Below are positions 34,350-42,874 of a DNA stretch of 61,637 nucleotides, piece by piece; positions within the stretch are counted from its first letter, which is position 1, and each line of letters starts with the position of its first letter. A program made the position numbers and the translations under genes. The notes beneath the pieces were generated by a model. It ran no database searches, was not told the DNA's origin, and was given only the letters and a program-made list of their open reading frames with translations. Origin of the DNA: Brachybacterium avium (lineage in GTDB: Bacteria; Actinomycetota; Actinomycetes; Actinomycetales; Dermabacteraceae); assembly GCF_002216795.1 (NCBI RefSeq), contig NZ_CP022317.1, positions 1 through 61,637 of the forward strand, read 5' to 3'.

Positions 34350-35042
34350 TCACTCCTCCTCGGGGACCAGGATCACGCCGATGCGGCCGGTGGCCGACAG
34401 GGCTGTGAGCGTTCCGGCCTGGTCGTCGGAGACCAGGACGTCGACGACGTAGGTGCCGTCGGTGGACGGCTCTCCGAGAGCCTGGATCGTTCCGTTGACG
34501 GTGGGCGCGTCACCGCTGGGCGGGTCGTCGCCGGACTTCGGGGTGCCGACGATCTGGACGGGATCGCCCGGGTCGACGTTCTGGGTCGGGATCTGCCCGG
34601 GGGCGACCTTGATCCCGACGATCGCCGTGCCCTCTCCCGGCACGGAGGCGGCACTGACCTGGCTGGGGGAGAGGAGCGCGCCCTGCTCCAGGGAGGTGGT
34701 CGTGCGCTGTCCGACAAGGCTGTCGAGCTCGCTGCCGGAGATCACCGCGGACCCCGAGGGCACGTTGACATCGCTGGTGGTGAGGTCGTCGGCCGTGATG
34801 ACCTGCCCCTCGGGGACGTCTGCTGCCGCGACGACGACCTGGCTGGTCGTGGACAGGCGGTCGGAGATCCACCAGGCGCCGAGCGCGCCGACGACGAGCA
34901 GGGCGATGCCGAGGGCGAGCATCCTCGGCCGGCGCCGCCGCTTGACGGGGGTGCCGGATGAGGCGGTGGGGACCGGATCGGGCGTCAGCTCGGTGGTCGA
35001 CGTGTCGTCGTCCTTCTTCCGGGACAGCAGGGGGAGGGGCAC
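34350..35042 (-). CDS. CpaB/RcpC-like SAF-domain protein
   Basis: A 230-residue protein with a basic N-terminal tail, one membrane segment (MLALGIALLVVGALGAWW) and an extracytoplasmic SAF domain (VVVAAADVPEGQVITADDL, LEQGALLSPSQV). CpaB/RcpC proteins accompany Tad pilus systems and may gate the pilus or bind the wall. It is co-directional with tadZ. Confidence 0.85.
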   Translation of the reverse strand: MPLPLLSRKKDDDTSTTELTPDPVPTASSGTPVKRRRRPRMLALGIALLVVGALGAWWISDRLSTTSQVVVAAADVPEGQVITADDLTTSDVNVPSGSAVISGSELDSLVGQRTTTSLEQGALLSPSQVSAASVPGEGTAIVGIKVAPGQIPTQNVDPGDPVQIVGTPKSGDDPPSGDAPTVNGTIQALGEPSTDGTYVVDVLVSDDQAGTLTALSATGRIGVILVPEEE

Positions 35043-35057
35043 GGTGGGTCCTTTCGG

Positions 35058-35426
35058 TCAGCCCTTGAGCCGGCGGAGGCTCTCGAGGATTCCCTCTTCG
35101 GTCCAGCCGTCGATGGCGTCGGCATTCTCGAGGAGGTAGGTGATGGCGGCGCGGGTGATGACGTGGTCCTGGAGCGACGGGCTGCGCTGCTCGGCCGGCA
35201 GAGGCTTCTCGGCGGCGTTGCGCGCGCTGTTCAGGCGTCGACGCAGACGGGCGATCTCGTCGATCTGCTCGGACCGGAGGCGGGCCTCCTTGCGCACGAG
35301 CTCGTCGTAGGAGGGGGTGGGGGAGGGCGCCGGGGAAGCACTGGGGGAGGTCTTCTCCGTGGTGGCGGTGGACTGCGGCCCGTCGTTCTTGCGGATGGTC
35401 TTGCGCAGCGACACGGTCTTGGACAT
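35058..35426 (-). CDS. Probable ParA partner protein
   Basis: A 122-residue protein with a basic N-terminus, a Ser/Pro linker, a coiled-coil-like stretch (ARLRSEQIDEIARLRRRLN) and a C-terminal helix pair (VITRAAITYLLENADAIDG). It follows parA by 23 bases. It resembles small centromere-binding partners in layout, but no DNA-binding motif is clear. The role is inferred from context. Confidence 0.5.
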   Translation of the reverse strand: MSKTVSLRKTIRKNDGPQSTATTEKTSPSASPAPSPTPSYDELVRKEARLRSEQIDEIARLRRRLNSARNAAEKPLPAEQRSPSLQDHVITRAAITYLLENADAIDGWTEEGILESLRRLKG

Positions 35427-35449
35427 GGGTGGCTCCTGGTGTCGTCGGG

Positions 35450-36106
35450 TCAGAGGGTGGCGATGGAGGACAGCAGCTCGAGCGCCGCGGCGTGGTACTC
35501 GCTGGCGGCCTTCCGGGCGTTCGCGCGGCGGCTGGTTCCTGCGGAGACGAAGACCCCGTCCTGGTAGGCGTAGGGGAATGCGCGGAACAGATGGATCGCC
35601 GACTTGAACACCGGCTGGTTCGCTTCGGCGAAGAACTCGCGTGCCGCGGTCTCCTGCTCGGGGCTGCGGGAATCGACCTTGGTCAGCAGCACCGAGTAGG
35701 GCTTCTTCGTAGGCACCACCAGTTCGTTGATGTACCTGTCGGCCGGCTCGAGAGAGAGTCCGTCGACCTCGGAGGAGACGAGGATGAAGTCCGAGACCTC
35801 GAGGTAGGCGGCAACGAGATTCTGCTCGTAGCGGCTGCCGGGGGTGTCGATGAAGACCAGGTCGTAGTCCGCGGCGATCTCGGGGACGCTCCCCAGCTCG
35901 GCAGGGTCCGAGAGGATCGCGATGTCGAACGGGGTGTTGTCCTCGCCGACCTGGTCGACCCAGCGGCGGAGCGATCCCTGCTCATCGCCGTCGATGACGA
36001 GGACGCGCTTACCTGTCGCGGCGACGGTGGCGCCGACCTCGGCCACTGTTGTGGTCTTGCCGACGCCACCTTTCTGGTTGCAGACGGTCACGATTCGGGT
36101 GGTCAT
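35450..36106 (-). CDS. parA: ParA-type partition ATPase
   Basis: A 218-residue P-loop ATPase with the deviant Walker A KGGVGKT at residues 12-18, VLVIDGDEQGSLRRW (A' motif) and YDLVFIDTPG (Walker B). Its short length without an N-terminal HTH is like type Ib plasmid ParA. The ATG at 36106 (GAAGGAG upstream) was chosen because the longer frame to 36139 runs into regulatory DNA. It partitions the replicon, and the ACGAG repeats upstream could be its centromere. Confidence 0.9.
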   Translation of the reverse strand: MTTRIVTVCNQKGGVGKTTTVAEVGATVAATGKRVLVIDGDEQGSLRRWVDQVGEDNTPFDIAILSDPAELGSVPEIAADYDLVFIDTPGSRYEQNLVAAYLEVSDFILVSSEVDGLSLEPADRYINELVVPTKKPYSVLLTKVDSRSPEQETAAREFFAEANQPVFKSAIHLFRAFPYAYQDGVFVSAGTSRRANARKAASEYHAAALELLSSIATL

Positions 36107-36127
36107 GGGGTGGCTCCTTCGGGCGGG

Positions 36128-36150
36128 TGTAGTCAACACCTTACCGGAAA
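36128..36150 (-). promoter_or_regulatory. Class B-like operator before parA
   Basis: The minus strand reads TTTCCGGTAAGGTGTTGACT then ACACC, close to the class B upstream box and -35, with GGTGT/ACACC as a short palindrome. It is only about 25 bases from the start codon, so it is more likely an operator near the transcription start than a -35 element. Confidence 0.45.
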
Positions 36151-36183
36151 TACGAGGTTACGAGAACCCGAACCTACGAACCA
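36148..36183. repeat. ACGAG repeats next to parA
   Basis: TACGAGGTTACGAG, then GAACCCGAACCTACGAACC: four units of the dispersed family between parA and the membrane gene. The location fits a centromere-like role. Confidence 0.65.
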
Positions 36184-36773
36184 GCGTTCTCGGTGTGTCG
36201 GGATCCCTCGGTGGCATGGTCGTTCACGATCTCTTCGGCCAGCTCACGGCGCCGGGTCTGGTCTGCATCGATCTGCGCCTGGTGCCGTTCGATGAGGGCG
36301 CCGAGGACTTCGTCGATCACGTCGTAGTCCTCGGCGACCCGGAGCGCCGAGTGCTGGGCCTTCGTCAGCTCGAGAGCGATCGGCACCGGGCACCGGACCA
36401 GAATCTCGTCCTGCTGAGTGACCTCGGTGACCTGTCGGTCCAGTTCGCGGGGCAGCGGCTTGGGGAGGCGGGTGAGGGTGAAGAGTCCGCCGAGCACGAC
36501 GAGCGGGAACCACCAGAGCGAGGTTGCTCCGTTCAGGTACAGGTAGCCGGCGGCTGCGAGGGCGACGATGGTGAGGGGGATTAGGAGTCGGGCATCGGCC
36601 CGGGCGACCGGCTGGAGCCGGTCGTGTCGTGCGTGGTGGCGTTCGATGAGCGCGGCGGCACTGCCGCGGGTGATCGCGGCCCAGGACGGGGGCATCGCCT
36701 TGTTCTCGGAGATCAGGATCGCGGTGTCTGTGGGGTTGGCGGAGAGGTGGACGCGCTGGGGGTTGGTGCTCAT
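36174..36773 (-). CDS. Membrane protein, unknown
   Basis: A 199-residue protein with two adjacent membrane segments (LLIPLTIVALAAAGYLYL and LWWFPLVVLGGLFTLT, residues about 62-100) between two cytoplasmic helical parts. The C-terminal part is charged. It starts an ATGA overlap after the 47-residue protein and ends in the ACGAG repeat. No family is recognised. Confidence 0.6.
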   Translation of the reverse strand: MSTNPQRVHLSANPTDTAILISENKAMPPSWAAITRGSAAALIERHHARHDRLQPVARADARLLIPLTIVALAAAGYLYLNGATSLWWFPLVVLGGLFTLTRLPKPLPRELDRQVTEVTQQDEILVRCPVPIALELTKAQHSALRVAEDYDVIDEVLGALIERHQAQIDADQTRRRELAEEIVNDHATEGSRHTENAGS

Positions 36774-36913
36774 GCCGGGGTCTCCTCGGTCTTCTGCGCT
36801 GCGGTGCGCAGCTGCTCGTTCTCGTCGAGCAGTGCGAGGTACTCGCGGGCTGGGACGATCAGGTTCTTGTCGTACTTGGCGGCGTGCTCGGCGCGGGCGC
36901 GTTCGGTGGTCAT
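36770..36913 (-). CDS. Small 47-residue protein
   Basis: MTTERARAEHAAKYDKNLIV and so on: a short helical protein, overlapping its neighbours by four bases on both sides, which supports translation. No function is assigned. Confidence 0.6.
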   Translation of the reverse strand: MTTERARAEHAAKYDKNLIVPAREYLALLDENEQLRTAAQKTEETPA

Positions 36914-37092
36914 GAGAGGTCTCCTTCCAGGAGCGTGAAGAGGTCCAGCTGGGTGGGACGGTCGTGGTGGTCGAGGTGGCACTGGCAGGGGGAGGGCTCG
37001 CTCTGGGCCTGTTGCGTGGTGGCCGCCGTGCAGCTGTCGTGGTGACCGTGTTGGCAGGCGGGGCAGGCAGGGATGAGCGTGGTGGCGCTCAC
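36910..37092 (-). CDS. Small Cys/His-rich protein
   Basis: A 60-residue protein with CPACQHGHHDSC and CQCHLDHH, a likely zinc-binding fold. It overlaps the sigma-like gene by four bases and may act with it, for example as an anti-sigma or accessory factor. That idea rests on position only. Confidence 0.6.
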   Translation of the reverse strand: MSATTLIPACPACQHGHHDSCTAATTQQAQSEPSPCQCHLDHHDRPTQLDLFTLLEGDLS

Positions 37093-37883
37093 GAGAGCTC
37101 CCGCGGGCCGAGCTCGAGCTGCCGGTCGGTGCTCTCCGTGACGGCGCGGGCGATGCGCTGGGAGAGCCGAGAGGCGCGCTTTCGGACGGCGGCGGGGGTG
37201 AGGTCACCCAGATCGAGGCTGTCGAGATCGATGCCGGTGTCGGGGGAGTAGATCGCCAGGAGGAACCGCGCCTCGTCGAGGGTGATGATCTCTCGGTCGC
37301 GCGCCCAGGCCAGGCTCTCCAGCAGATCGATCTGGCTCTCGTGGGCCGTCGCGGGGCGGGTGAGCCGGGCCTCGAGCTCGACGACCGAGGGGATCTCGTC
37401 GGTCTCCGTCTGCTGCTTGCGCCAGTCGGCCGGCTGCTGCGTCATCCAGTCGGCGTCCATGGCGTCCAGCTGCGTGCGCACCTGCCCGAGGAGCCGTGCG
37501 GCCACGCGCGTGGTCTTCCGGCGGATCCAGGGGTTCTCGAGGGCGTCGTAGAAGACGTCGATCACGGTGCAGAACGCGTCGGCGCGGTTGTTGTTGGTGA
37601 ACCACGTGAACAGGTGGTGGTTCCAGGCGAGCGATGAGAGGCCGGGCCGCATCGCGTACAGCAGGAGCTGGCGCGCCTGGGGGTCGGTGTCGGCCCGGGC
37701 GATGAGGGTGTGCAGCGCGTGGTCGGTGGCGTCGTAGTCCCCGCGGTGCTCGAGAACGGCGAACAGTTCACGGACCGTGGTGGCTGAACCGACAGGGGCC
37801 GTGAGGGGCTGCTCGCGCATCGCGTCGAGGTTGGCGAGCAGGCCGGCGTTGATGGACTCGATGGTCGGCTGGGTGGTCTCCAT
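37089..37883 (-). CDS. Atypical sigma-70-like protein
   Basis: A 264-residue protein. The order of features resembles actinobacterial sigma-like proteins. DPQARQLLLYAMRPGLSS (near 70-85) is like the DPLARR-VLQALLPGL block of that group. NPWIRRKTTRVAARLLGQV (near 117) follows. The C-terminal ITLDEARFLLAIY plus LTPAAVRKRASRLSQRIAR (near 205-250) looks like region 4 with its HTH. Such proteins may direct RNA polymerase to special promoters. It heads a four-gene operon and is divergent from the first transfer operon. Repeated GGGCAAG sites lie upstream. It is a candidate to recognise the class A promoters. Confidence 0.55.
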   Translation of the reverse strand: METTQPTIESINAGLLANLDAMREQPLTAPVGSATTVRELFAVLEHRGDYDATDHALHTLIARADTDPQARQLLLYAMRPGLSSLAWNHHLFTWFTNNNRADAFCTVIDVFYDALENPWIRRKTTRVAARLLGQVRTQLDAMDADWMTQQPADWRKQQTETDEIPSVVELEARLTRPATAHESQIDLLESLAWARDREIITLDEARFLLAIYSPDTGIDLDSLDLGDLTPAAVRKRASRLSQRIARAVTESTDRQLELGPRELS

Positions 37884-37935
37884 GGTGGCTCCTCGTCAGG
37901 GGAGTGGACGGGTTGGTTCCACGCTGGAGAGAGGG

Positions 37936-37989
37936 CCTTGCCCTGGATCTTGCCCGCGGGGGCAAGAAGACGATCGGGTTTCTTGCCCC
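37936..37989. promoter_or_regulatory. Operator with four GGGCAAG half-sites
   Basis: CCTTGCCC (37936-37943), CTTGCCC (37949-37955), GGGGCAAGAA (37959-37968) and TTCTTGCCCC (37980-37989). The last two form a perfect 10-bp inverted repeat with an 11-base spacer. The cluster sits 53-106 bases upstream of the sigma-like gene in the divergent region. Confidence 0.7.
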
Positions 37990-38061
37990 TCGCGTTTCTG
38001 CTGGTCAGACGGGGGTGCCGTTGTAGCTCGGGGGGTGGCGGAAAGTTCCTTCGGATGGGTG

Positions 38062-38090
38062 GTCACAACGGGGTGCGCTGGACGCGGTAA
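38062..38090 (+). promoter_or_regulatory. Class A promoter of the first transfer operon
   Basis: GTCACA (38062-38067), 17 bases, CGGTAA (38085-38090), followed by CGGGGTGACA. The first gene starts 30 bases downstream. Confidence 0.7.
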
Positions 38091-38120
38091 CGGGGTGACA
38101 CCGATCCGGAGGAGATTCCG

Positions 38121-38402
38121 ATGACCACCACGCTCGACCTCGACGTCTCGTACGCGGCGCTGTGTGCTGCGGGGGCTGTGTGCCGTCGCGAGCGCCGGCT
38201 GCGCGCCTCTCTGGCGGCCCTGCTCGCCGACCCGCGAGACGTCGGCGCGTGGGCGGAAGTGCGCAGCTGCACGCGCCCCGAAGAGGAGCAGCTGCTGCGT
38301 TCGGATCTCGCTCTGCTGGAGACGGTGTCCCAGAGCGGGAGTGCGGGGACGGGCATGGGTGGCTCCCCCCGCACTCCCTTCCCCGAGGAGGAGTCGTGCT
38401 GA
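38121..38402 (+). CDS. Hypothetical first gene of the transfer operon
   Basis: A 93-residue, Ala/Arg-rich helical protein with three Cys (LCAAGAVCRRERR, SCTRPEEE). It starts at an ATG with GGAGGAG upstream and overlaps the TcpC-like gene by seven bases. No family is recognised. Confidence 0.6.
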   Translation: MTTTLDLDVSYAALCAAGAVCRRERRLRASLAALLADPRDVGAWAEVRSCTRPEEEQLLRSDLALLETVSQSGSAGTGMGGSPRTPFPEEESC

Positions 38403-39391
38403 CCCTGTGGCGCAAGAAGACCGCCCCCGACCCCGAGAGCGACGCCCCGGATGAGGCGGCATCGACCGAACGCGACACCCCTGCGGATGAGACTCGCGAG
38501 AGCAAAGCCGAGCCGGACCTCGCCCATGGGTGGACCAACGGGGAGCGGCTCAAGTCGATCGCGGCGACCGGCGTCGTCGTCGGCCTGTGCCTCACTGGCC
38601 CTGCCGCTCTCGGCCTCCACTTCTTCGGGAGCGACCCCGCTCCCCAGACGGCCGCTGTCGAGGTCCAGGACCCGGCTGCCTCCCAGCGCGTCTCGGAGTT
38701 CGCCACGAGCTTCGTGACCCAGTACCTGACCGCGGCACGAGGCCAAGAGGATCAGGTGACCGCGATGCTCGCCCAGGGGGCCGGCCGGCGGCTGAGCCTG
38801 CCGGAGAAGCCCTCCCCGATCGGAGCCGCAACCCCCGGCGAAGCGGTGCAGACCTCCGACGGAAGCTGGGTCGTCACCGTCGCGGTCGACCAGCCCAGCG
38901 AGACCGGCGCCGCTATCCGCCGCTACTGGCAGGTGCCGGTGCTCACCGACGAGGCAGGCGGCATCGCCGCGGCCGGGCTGCCGTCCCTCGTTGCCGCGCC
39001 GACCGCCGGAGACCTCGAGGTCGACCAGGGCGACGCCATCAACGACTCCGCCGTGCAGGACACCGTCACGGCCTTCATGCAGGCATACCTCACCGGGCAG
39101 GGAGAAGTCGCCCCTCTGACGGCCCCCGAGTCGTCGCTGAGCGCCGTGCAGCCCACCCCGTTCCAGGAGCTGTCGATCTCGTCGCTCACCACGACCCAGC
39201 AGCTCCCCGAAGAGCCAGCCGAGGGAGACCTCCTGCGAGCACAGATCTCCGTCACTGCGACCGCAGCTGACGGTGGCAGCGCCCGACTCGACTACACGGT
39301 CGAGCTGCGCTACCGCGATCGCTGGGAAGTCGCCGCGATCAACCCCACCACCGCAGGTCCCACCACCACCACCACAGGAGAGCAGTCATGA
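38396..39391 (+). CDS. TcpC/VirB8-like conjugation protein
   Basis: A 331-residue protein with a charged cytoplasmic tail, one membrane segment near residues 62-82 and two NTF2/VirB8-like extracytoplasmic domains (QRVSEFATSFVTQYLTAARG, TVTAFMQAYLTGQGE). This is the TcpC plan of Gram-positive conjugation systems. The GTG at 38396 has GAGGAGG upstream. It bridges the inner channel to the wall side and overlaps the next gene by four bases. Confidence 0.82.
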   Translation: MLTLWRKKTAPDPESDAPDEAASTERDTPADETRESKAEPDLAHGWTNGERLKSIAATGVVVGLCLTGPAALGLHFFGSDPAPQTAAVEVQDPAASQRVSEFATSFVTQYLTAARGQEDQVTAMLAQGAGRRLSLPEKPSPIGAATPGEAVQTSDGSWVVTVAVDQPSETGAAIRRYWQVPVLTDEAGGIAAAGLPSLVAAPTAGDLEVDQGDAINDSAVQDTVTAFMQAYLTGQGEVAPLTAPESSLSAVQPTPFQELSISSLTTTQQLPEEPAEGDLLRAQISVTATAADGGSARLDYTVELRYRDRWEVAAINPTTAGPTTTTTGEQS

Positions 39392-39768
39392 ACGACCTCA
39401 TCATCCAGGCCGCCGGCGTCATCCAGACGGACGGGACGCTCCAGGCAGCCGGATTCTTCGATCAGATCAACACCTTCGCGGGGCTCGCGGAGGAGACGGC
39501 CAAGGTCTTCTTCGGGGCGGGCTTCATCGTCGGCGCCGCCATCCAGTGGGTCAAGAACAAGTTCTCCGTGGCGAGCGGCATCGCCGGCATCTTCCTCGCC
39601 GTCATCGGCGGCGCGATTCTCGCGCAGATGGACATGTTCCAGCAGTCGGCAGAGGACACGATCCCCGACGCGGCGCCGGTCGTGAACGAGTCCACGCTCC
39701 TGGAGGCGCAGCCCCAGCTCGAGGACCCGATCGTGCTCACCGTCGACGACCTGGGCTACGCAGCCTGA
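39388..39768 (+). CDS. Small membrane protein of the transfer operon
   Basis: A 126-residue protein with two hydrophobic segments (AKVFFGAGFIVGAAIQWV, ASGIAGIFLAVIGGAILA) and an acidic tail. Size and position are those of VirB2/TcpB-like small membrane components, but no specific motif proves this. Confidence 0.65.
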   Translation: MNDLIIQAAGVIQTDGTLQAAGFFDQINTFAGLAEETAKVFFGAGFIVGAAIQWVKNKFSVASGIAGIFLAVIGGAILAQMDMFQQSAEDTIPDAAPVVNESTLLEAQPQLEDPIVLTVDDLGYAA

Positions 39769-39774
39769 TCCGCC

Positions 39775-40374
39775 ATGAACGAGCAGCCGCAGGCCGTCGT
39801 CAGGTTCTACACCCTGGCCAGGAAGATCCCCTTCCTGCTGGGGAAGCTCGGCGACTGGGTGCTGCCCGGGGGCCCCTACACCCTGGCCCAGGGCGGCGCA
39901 TTCATCGGGGTCGCTTTTATCGGACAGAAGACCATGCCGCTCTGGGCCTCGAACATGGCCCCGATCTTCGCCTGGATCCCAGTGCTCGTCCTCGCCGCCG
40001 CCAGCGCACTCGCTGCGGGGCACATCCCCCTCAAGGGCAGGAACCCGCTGATGATCCTCTGGGGCGTCATCGGCTACGCCGACGCACCGGCGTGGGGTCG
40101 ACAGGCCGGCAACACCGTCGCCCTCAAGAGGACTCGCACGGTGAGGCACCGCAGTACCTCACCCACATGGCGACCGGCTCCGTCTGAAACCGCCGAGGAA
40201 CCCCTCGACGAGGTCGAGGCCCCCGAGGATCTCGCCAGCGTTGTCCTCGAGCCCGCGATCGCGACAACGCCAGGGGCGGGCTCGGCCGTCGATTCACGGC
40301 CAGATGGCGGCCCCTCTCCTCACCAGCTCAACGAGGTGCAGCAGCTCCTTGCTGCATCGGCACAACGGAGGTAG
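39775..40374 (+). CDS. TcpE/PrgI-like membrane protein
   Basis: A 199-residue protein with an N-terminal pair of membrane segments (GGAFIGVAFIG, FAWIPVLVLAAASALAA) and a soluble Pro/Glu-rich tail. TcpE/PrgI-like proteins precede the VirB4 ATPase in Gram-positive systems, as here. It ends two bases before the VirB4-like start. Confidence 0.65.
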   Translation: MNEQPQAVVRFYTLARKIPFLLGKLGDWVLPGGPYTLAQGGAFIGVAFIGQKTMPLWASNMAPIFAWIPVLVLAAASALAAGHIPLKGRNPLMILWGVIGYADAPAWGRQAGNTVALKRTRTVRHRSTSPTWRPAPSETAEEPLDEVEAPEDLASVVLEPAIATTPGAGSAVDSRPDGGPSPHQLNEVQQLLAASAQRR

Positions 40375-40376
40375 CC

Positions 40377-42874
40377 ATGCTCCACCCCGCTTCGATTCGC
40401 GCAGGGCATCTGATGTGGACCCGCCAGGGCACTTGCTGGGCCATCTGGCAGCTCGAGGGCATGTCCTACGGGATGCGCCCGGTCAAGGAGAAGGCAGCCG
40501 CGCGTGCGGCTCACCAGGCGATGTTCCGTGTCCTCACGGGGGAGTCGATGCTCCTGAGCGTCGTCGTCGCCCAGGATCCCGTGAGCATCGTGCAGCGCAT
40601 GATCGAGGACGTCGACCTCGAGGAGCGCGAGGCGTGGGCCGAGGAGGCCGAAGCCCGCCTCGACGACCTCGAGGGAACCCAGGCCGGGGACCGTCTCTAC
40701 TTCCTGTGCGTGCCGCTGCCCAACTCCGGGATCCGCAAGCTCACCGTCCCGCGAAGGCGGCGACCCAGAACGTGAAGGCGCACCTGGGGCTCCCTCACTA
40801 CGGAGTCACCCAGCAGGAGATCACGTACCGCATGGGGCAGGCCTCGCGCGTCGAGGCGATGATCCCCAAGACGTTCTCCCCTCGACGCTCGAGCGTCGCG
40901 CAGCAGGTGTGGCTGGACTACCACCTCCAGTACCGCGGCATCGACGCCACAGCGTTCACCCACGAGGACTTCGAGAGCCTGGTGCCAGCTCGCCACATCG
41001 GTGAGCCCGTCATCGACGAAGGCGGAAAGTCGGACGAGCAGACCAAGGCGTCCAAGCTCAACCCCTTCTCCCACCGGTATGTGAAGATCGGCGACGAGGA
41101 GATGTTCTCGCAGGACATGGCCTCCTACCAGTCCATGTTCGCGCTGACCGGGCTGCCCGCGGGAGGTCTCGCGTGGCCGGGCTCGGAGATCCTCGGCGAC
41201 ATCGACTCCTACGTCCCCGGGGCCGACTGGGTCCTGCGGATGCGGTCGCGCTCCTCCGACGCCGCCAAGCGGGCGAACCGCACCGCGATGGCCAGGATCA
41301 ACGACCAGCTGGACCAGCGCGCGAACGAGGTCGGAACGGGTCAGCACGACCTGGACGCCGCCGTGGACGCGCTCACCGCCCTCGACGAGACCCTCGCCCA
41401 CGACCCCAACGAGGTCGAGATTCAGCCCGTGATCCTGTTCGCGGTCTGCTCGGACAGTGCCGAGGACGTCACCCAGCGCTCCCGCGAAGCCGTCAAGATC
41501 CTCCAGGACCAGGACTTCTCCGTGCGTCACCCCGCCGGCTACCAGGAGGACCTCTGGTGGAGCTTCGTGCCCGGCGCCGCCCTGACGGCGAAGGTGAACG
41601 AGTTCGCTCAGATCACCACATCCCGCGACCTCGCCGGACTCGTGCCGATCACCGTCGCCAAGCTCGGAGACGACAAGGGCGCCCTGCTCGCCGAGAACCA
41701 GACGTCGGGGTTGCTGTCGATGGTCCACCTCGATCTGCCGGGCATGCTCCGCTTGCGCGATAAGTCGGGCTGCATCGGCGTGACCGGAGATCTCGGCTCG
41801 GGGAAGTCCACCACCCTCAAGATCATCATCAAGGCGATCGTGGACTGCTGGGGTGGGCAGATCATCGCTACCGACCGCTCTGAGACGGGGGAGTGGGTCT
41901 CCTACGTCAAGACGCTCACCAGACCAACGGTCGTCGACCTCATCGAGCCGGAGTTCTCCGTGGACCCCCTGCGCATGTTCGATCCCGACCGCGCAGCCAC
42001 CGTCGCGAGCAACTTCCTGGTCACGCTCCTCAACGTTGACCCGACCGACGAGGAGGGCGTGCTGTTGGGCAACCTGCTGAGCCAGGACTACCTCGAGGAC
42101 CACCAGCTCGAAGGCCTGGGCGCGCTGCTCCAGCACCTCACCGAGCTCGGCAAGGACGACGAGGTCGCCCGGAAGCTCGCGGGTCAGATGAACGTGTACG
42201 CGCGCAAGCCCTTCGCACGGGCGCTGTTCGACGACTCGCTCCCGCCGCTGCCCTGGCGGGAGTCCTCGGCGATCGTCATCCGCACCAACCGGGTCGAGAT
42301 GCCGAAGACGAACGAGCTCGACAACCCGAATATCTACAAGACGATGCGCCTGGAGAAGCGGTTCGGCCGTGCGGCCTACACCCTGATCAGCACCCTCGCC
42401 CGCGTGATCTGTTTCGACGACCCCACACGGTTCGCTGCCTACATCGAGGACGAGGCGCACAACGCCACCGGCAACGACTTGCAGGTCGGTGAGATGACCA
42501 CCTTCGTGCGCGATGGACGAAAGCACTTCGCCGTGCTCGTCCTGGGCAGCCATGACCCCGAGGCTGACTTCGGCGACGAGACGATGCGTGGCCTGATCCC
42601 GATCCGGATCGTGCATCGCCAGGAGGACGAGACCCTCGCCAAGAAGTCATTGCGCTGGCTGGGCATGGATGCCGAGGACGAGGACCTGGTCAACGAGCTC
42701 CGCACCGACACCTCGCCCCAGATCGGCAACCAGGTCCCGCGCGAGCGTCGAGGCGAGGCCTACATGCGCGACGCCACCGGCACGATCGGCCGGATCCGCA
42801 CACTGCTCCCTGCCGCCGCAGCTTCCCGAGAGGCCGCGAGCACCACCCCGAAGGCAGGCGTCACCCATGAGTGA
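40377..42874 (+). pseudogene. VirB4-like transfer ATPase, frameshifted
   Basis: A VirB4/TraC-type ATPase of about 832 codons. The first frame (MLHPASIRAGHLMWTRQG to CVPLPNSGIRKLTVP) stops at 40775. The rest continues in another frame from AKAATQNVKAHLGLPHYG, with Walker A GDLGSGKST near residue 473 and Walker B AAYIEDEAHN near 688. Adding one C to the CCC at 40748-40750 joins them as TVPAKAA. VirB4 powers substrate and pilin movement, so a true frameshift would inactivate transfer. Its stop overlaps the VirB6-like start by eight bases. Confidence 0.85.

Noticed and set aside
36108..36136. TTGACT before parA as a true -35 element
   Set aside because: The -10 position would fall at the start codon (CCACCC), so it is listed only as an operator-like site.
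40697..42616. A 639-codon minus-strand frame opposite the VirB4-like gene
   Set aside because: Shadow of a gene with Walker motifs on the plus strand.
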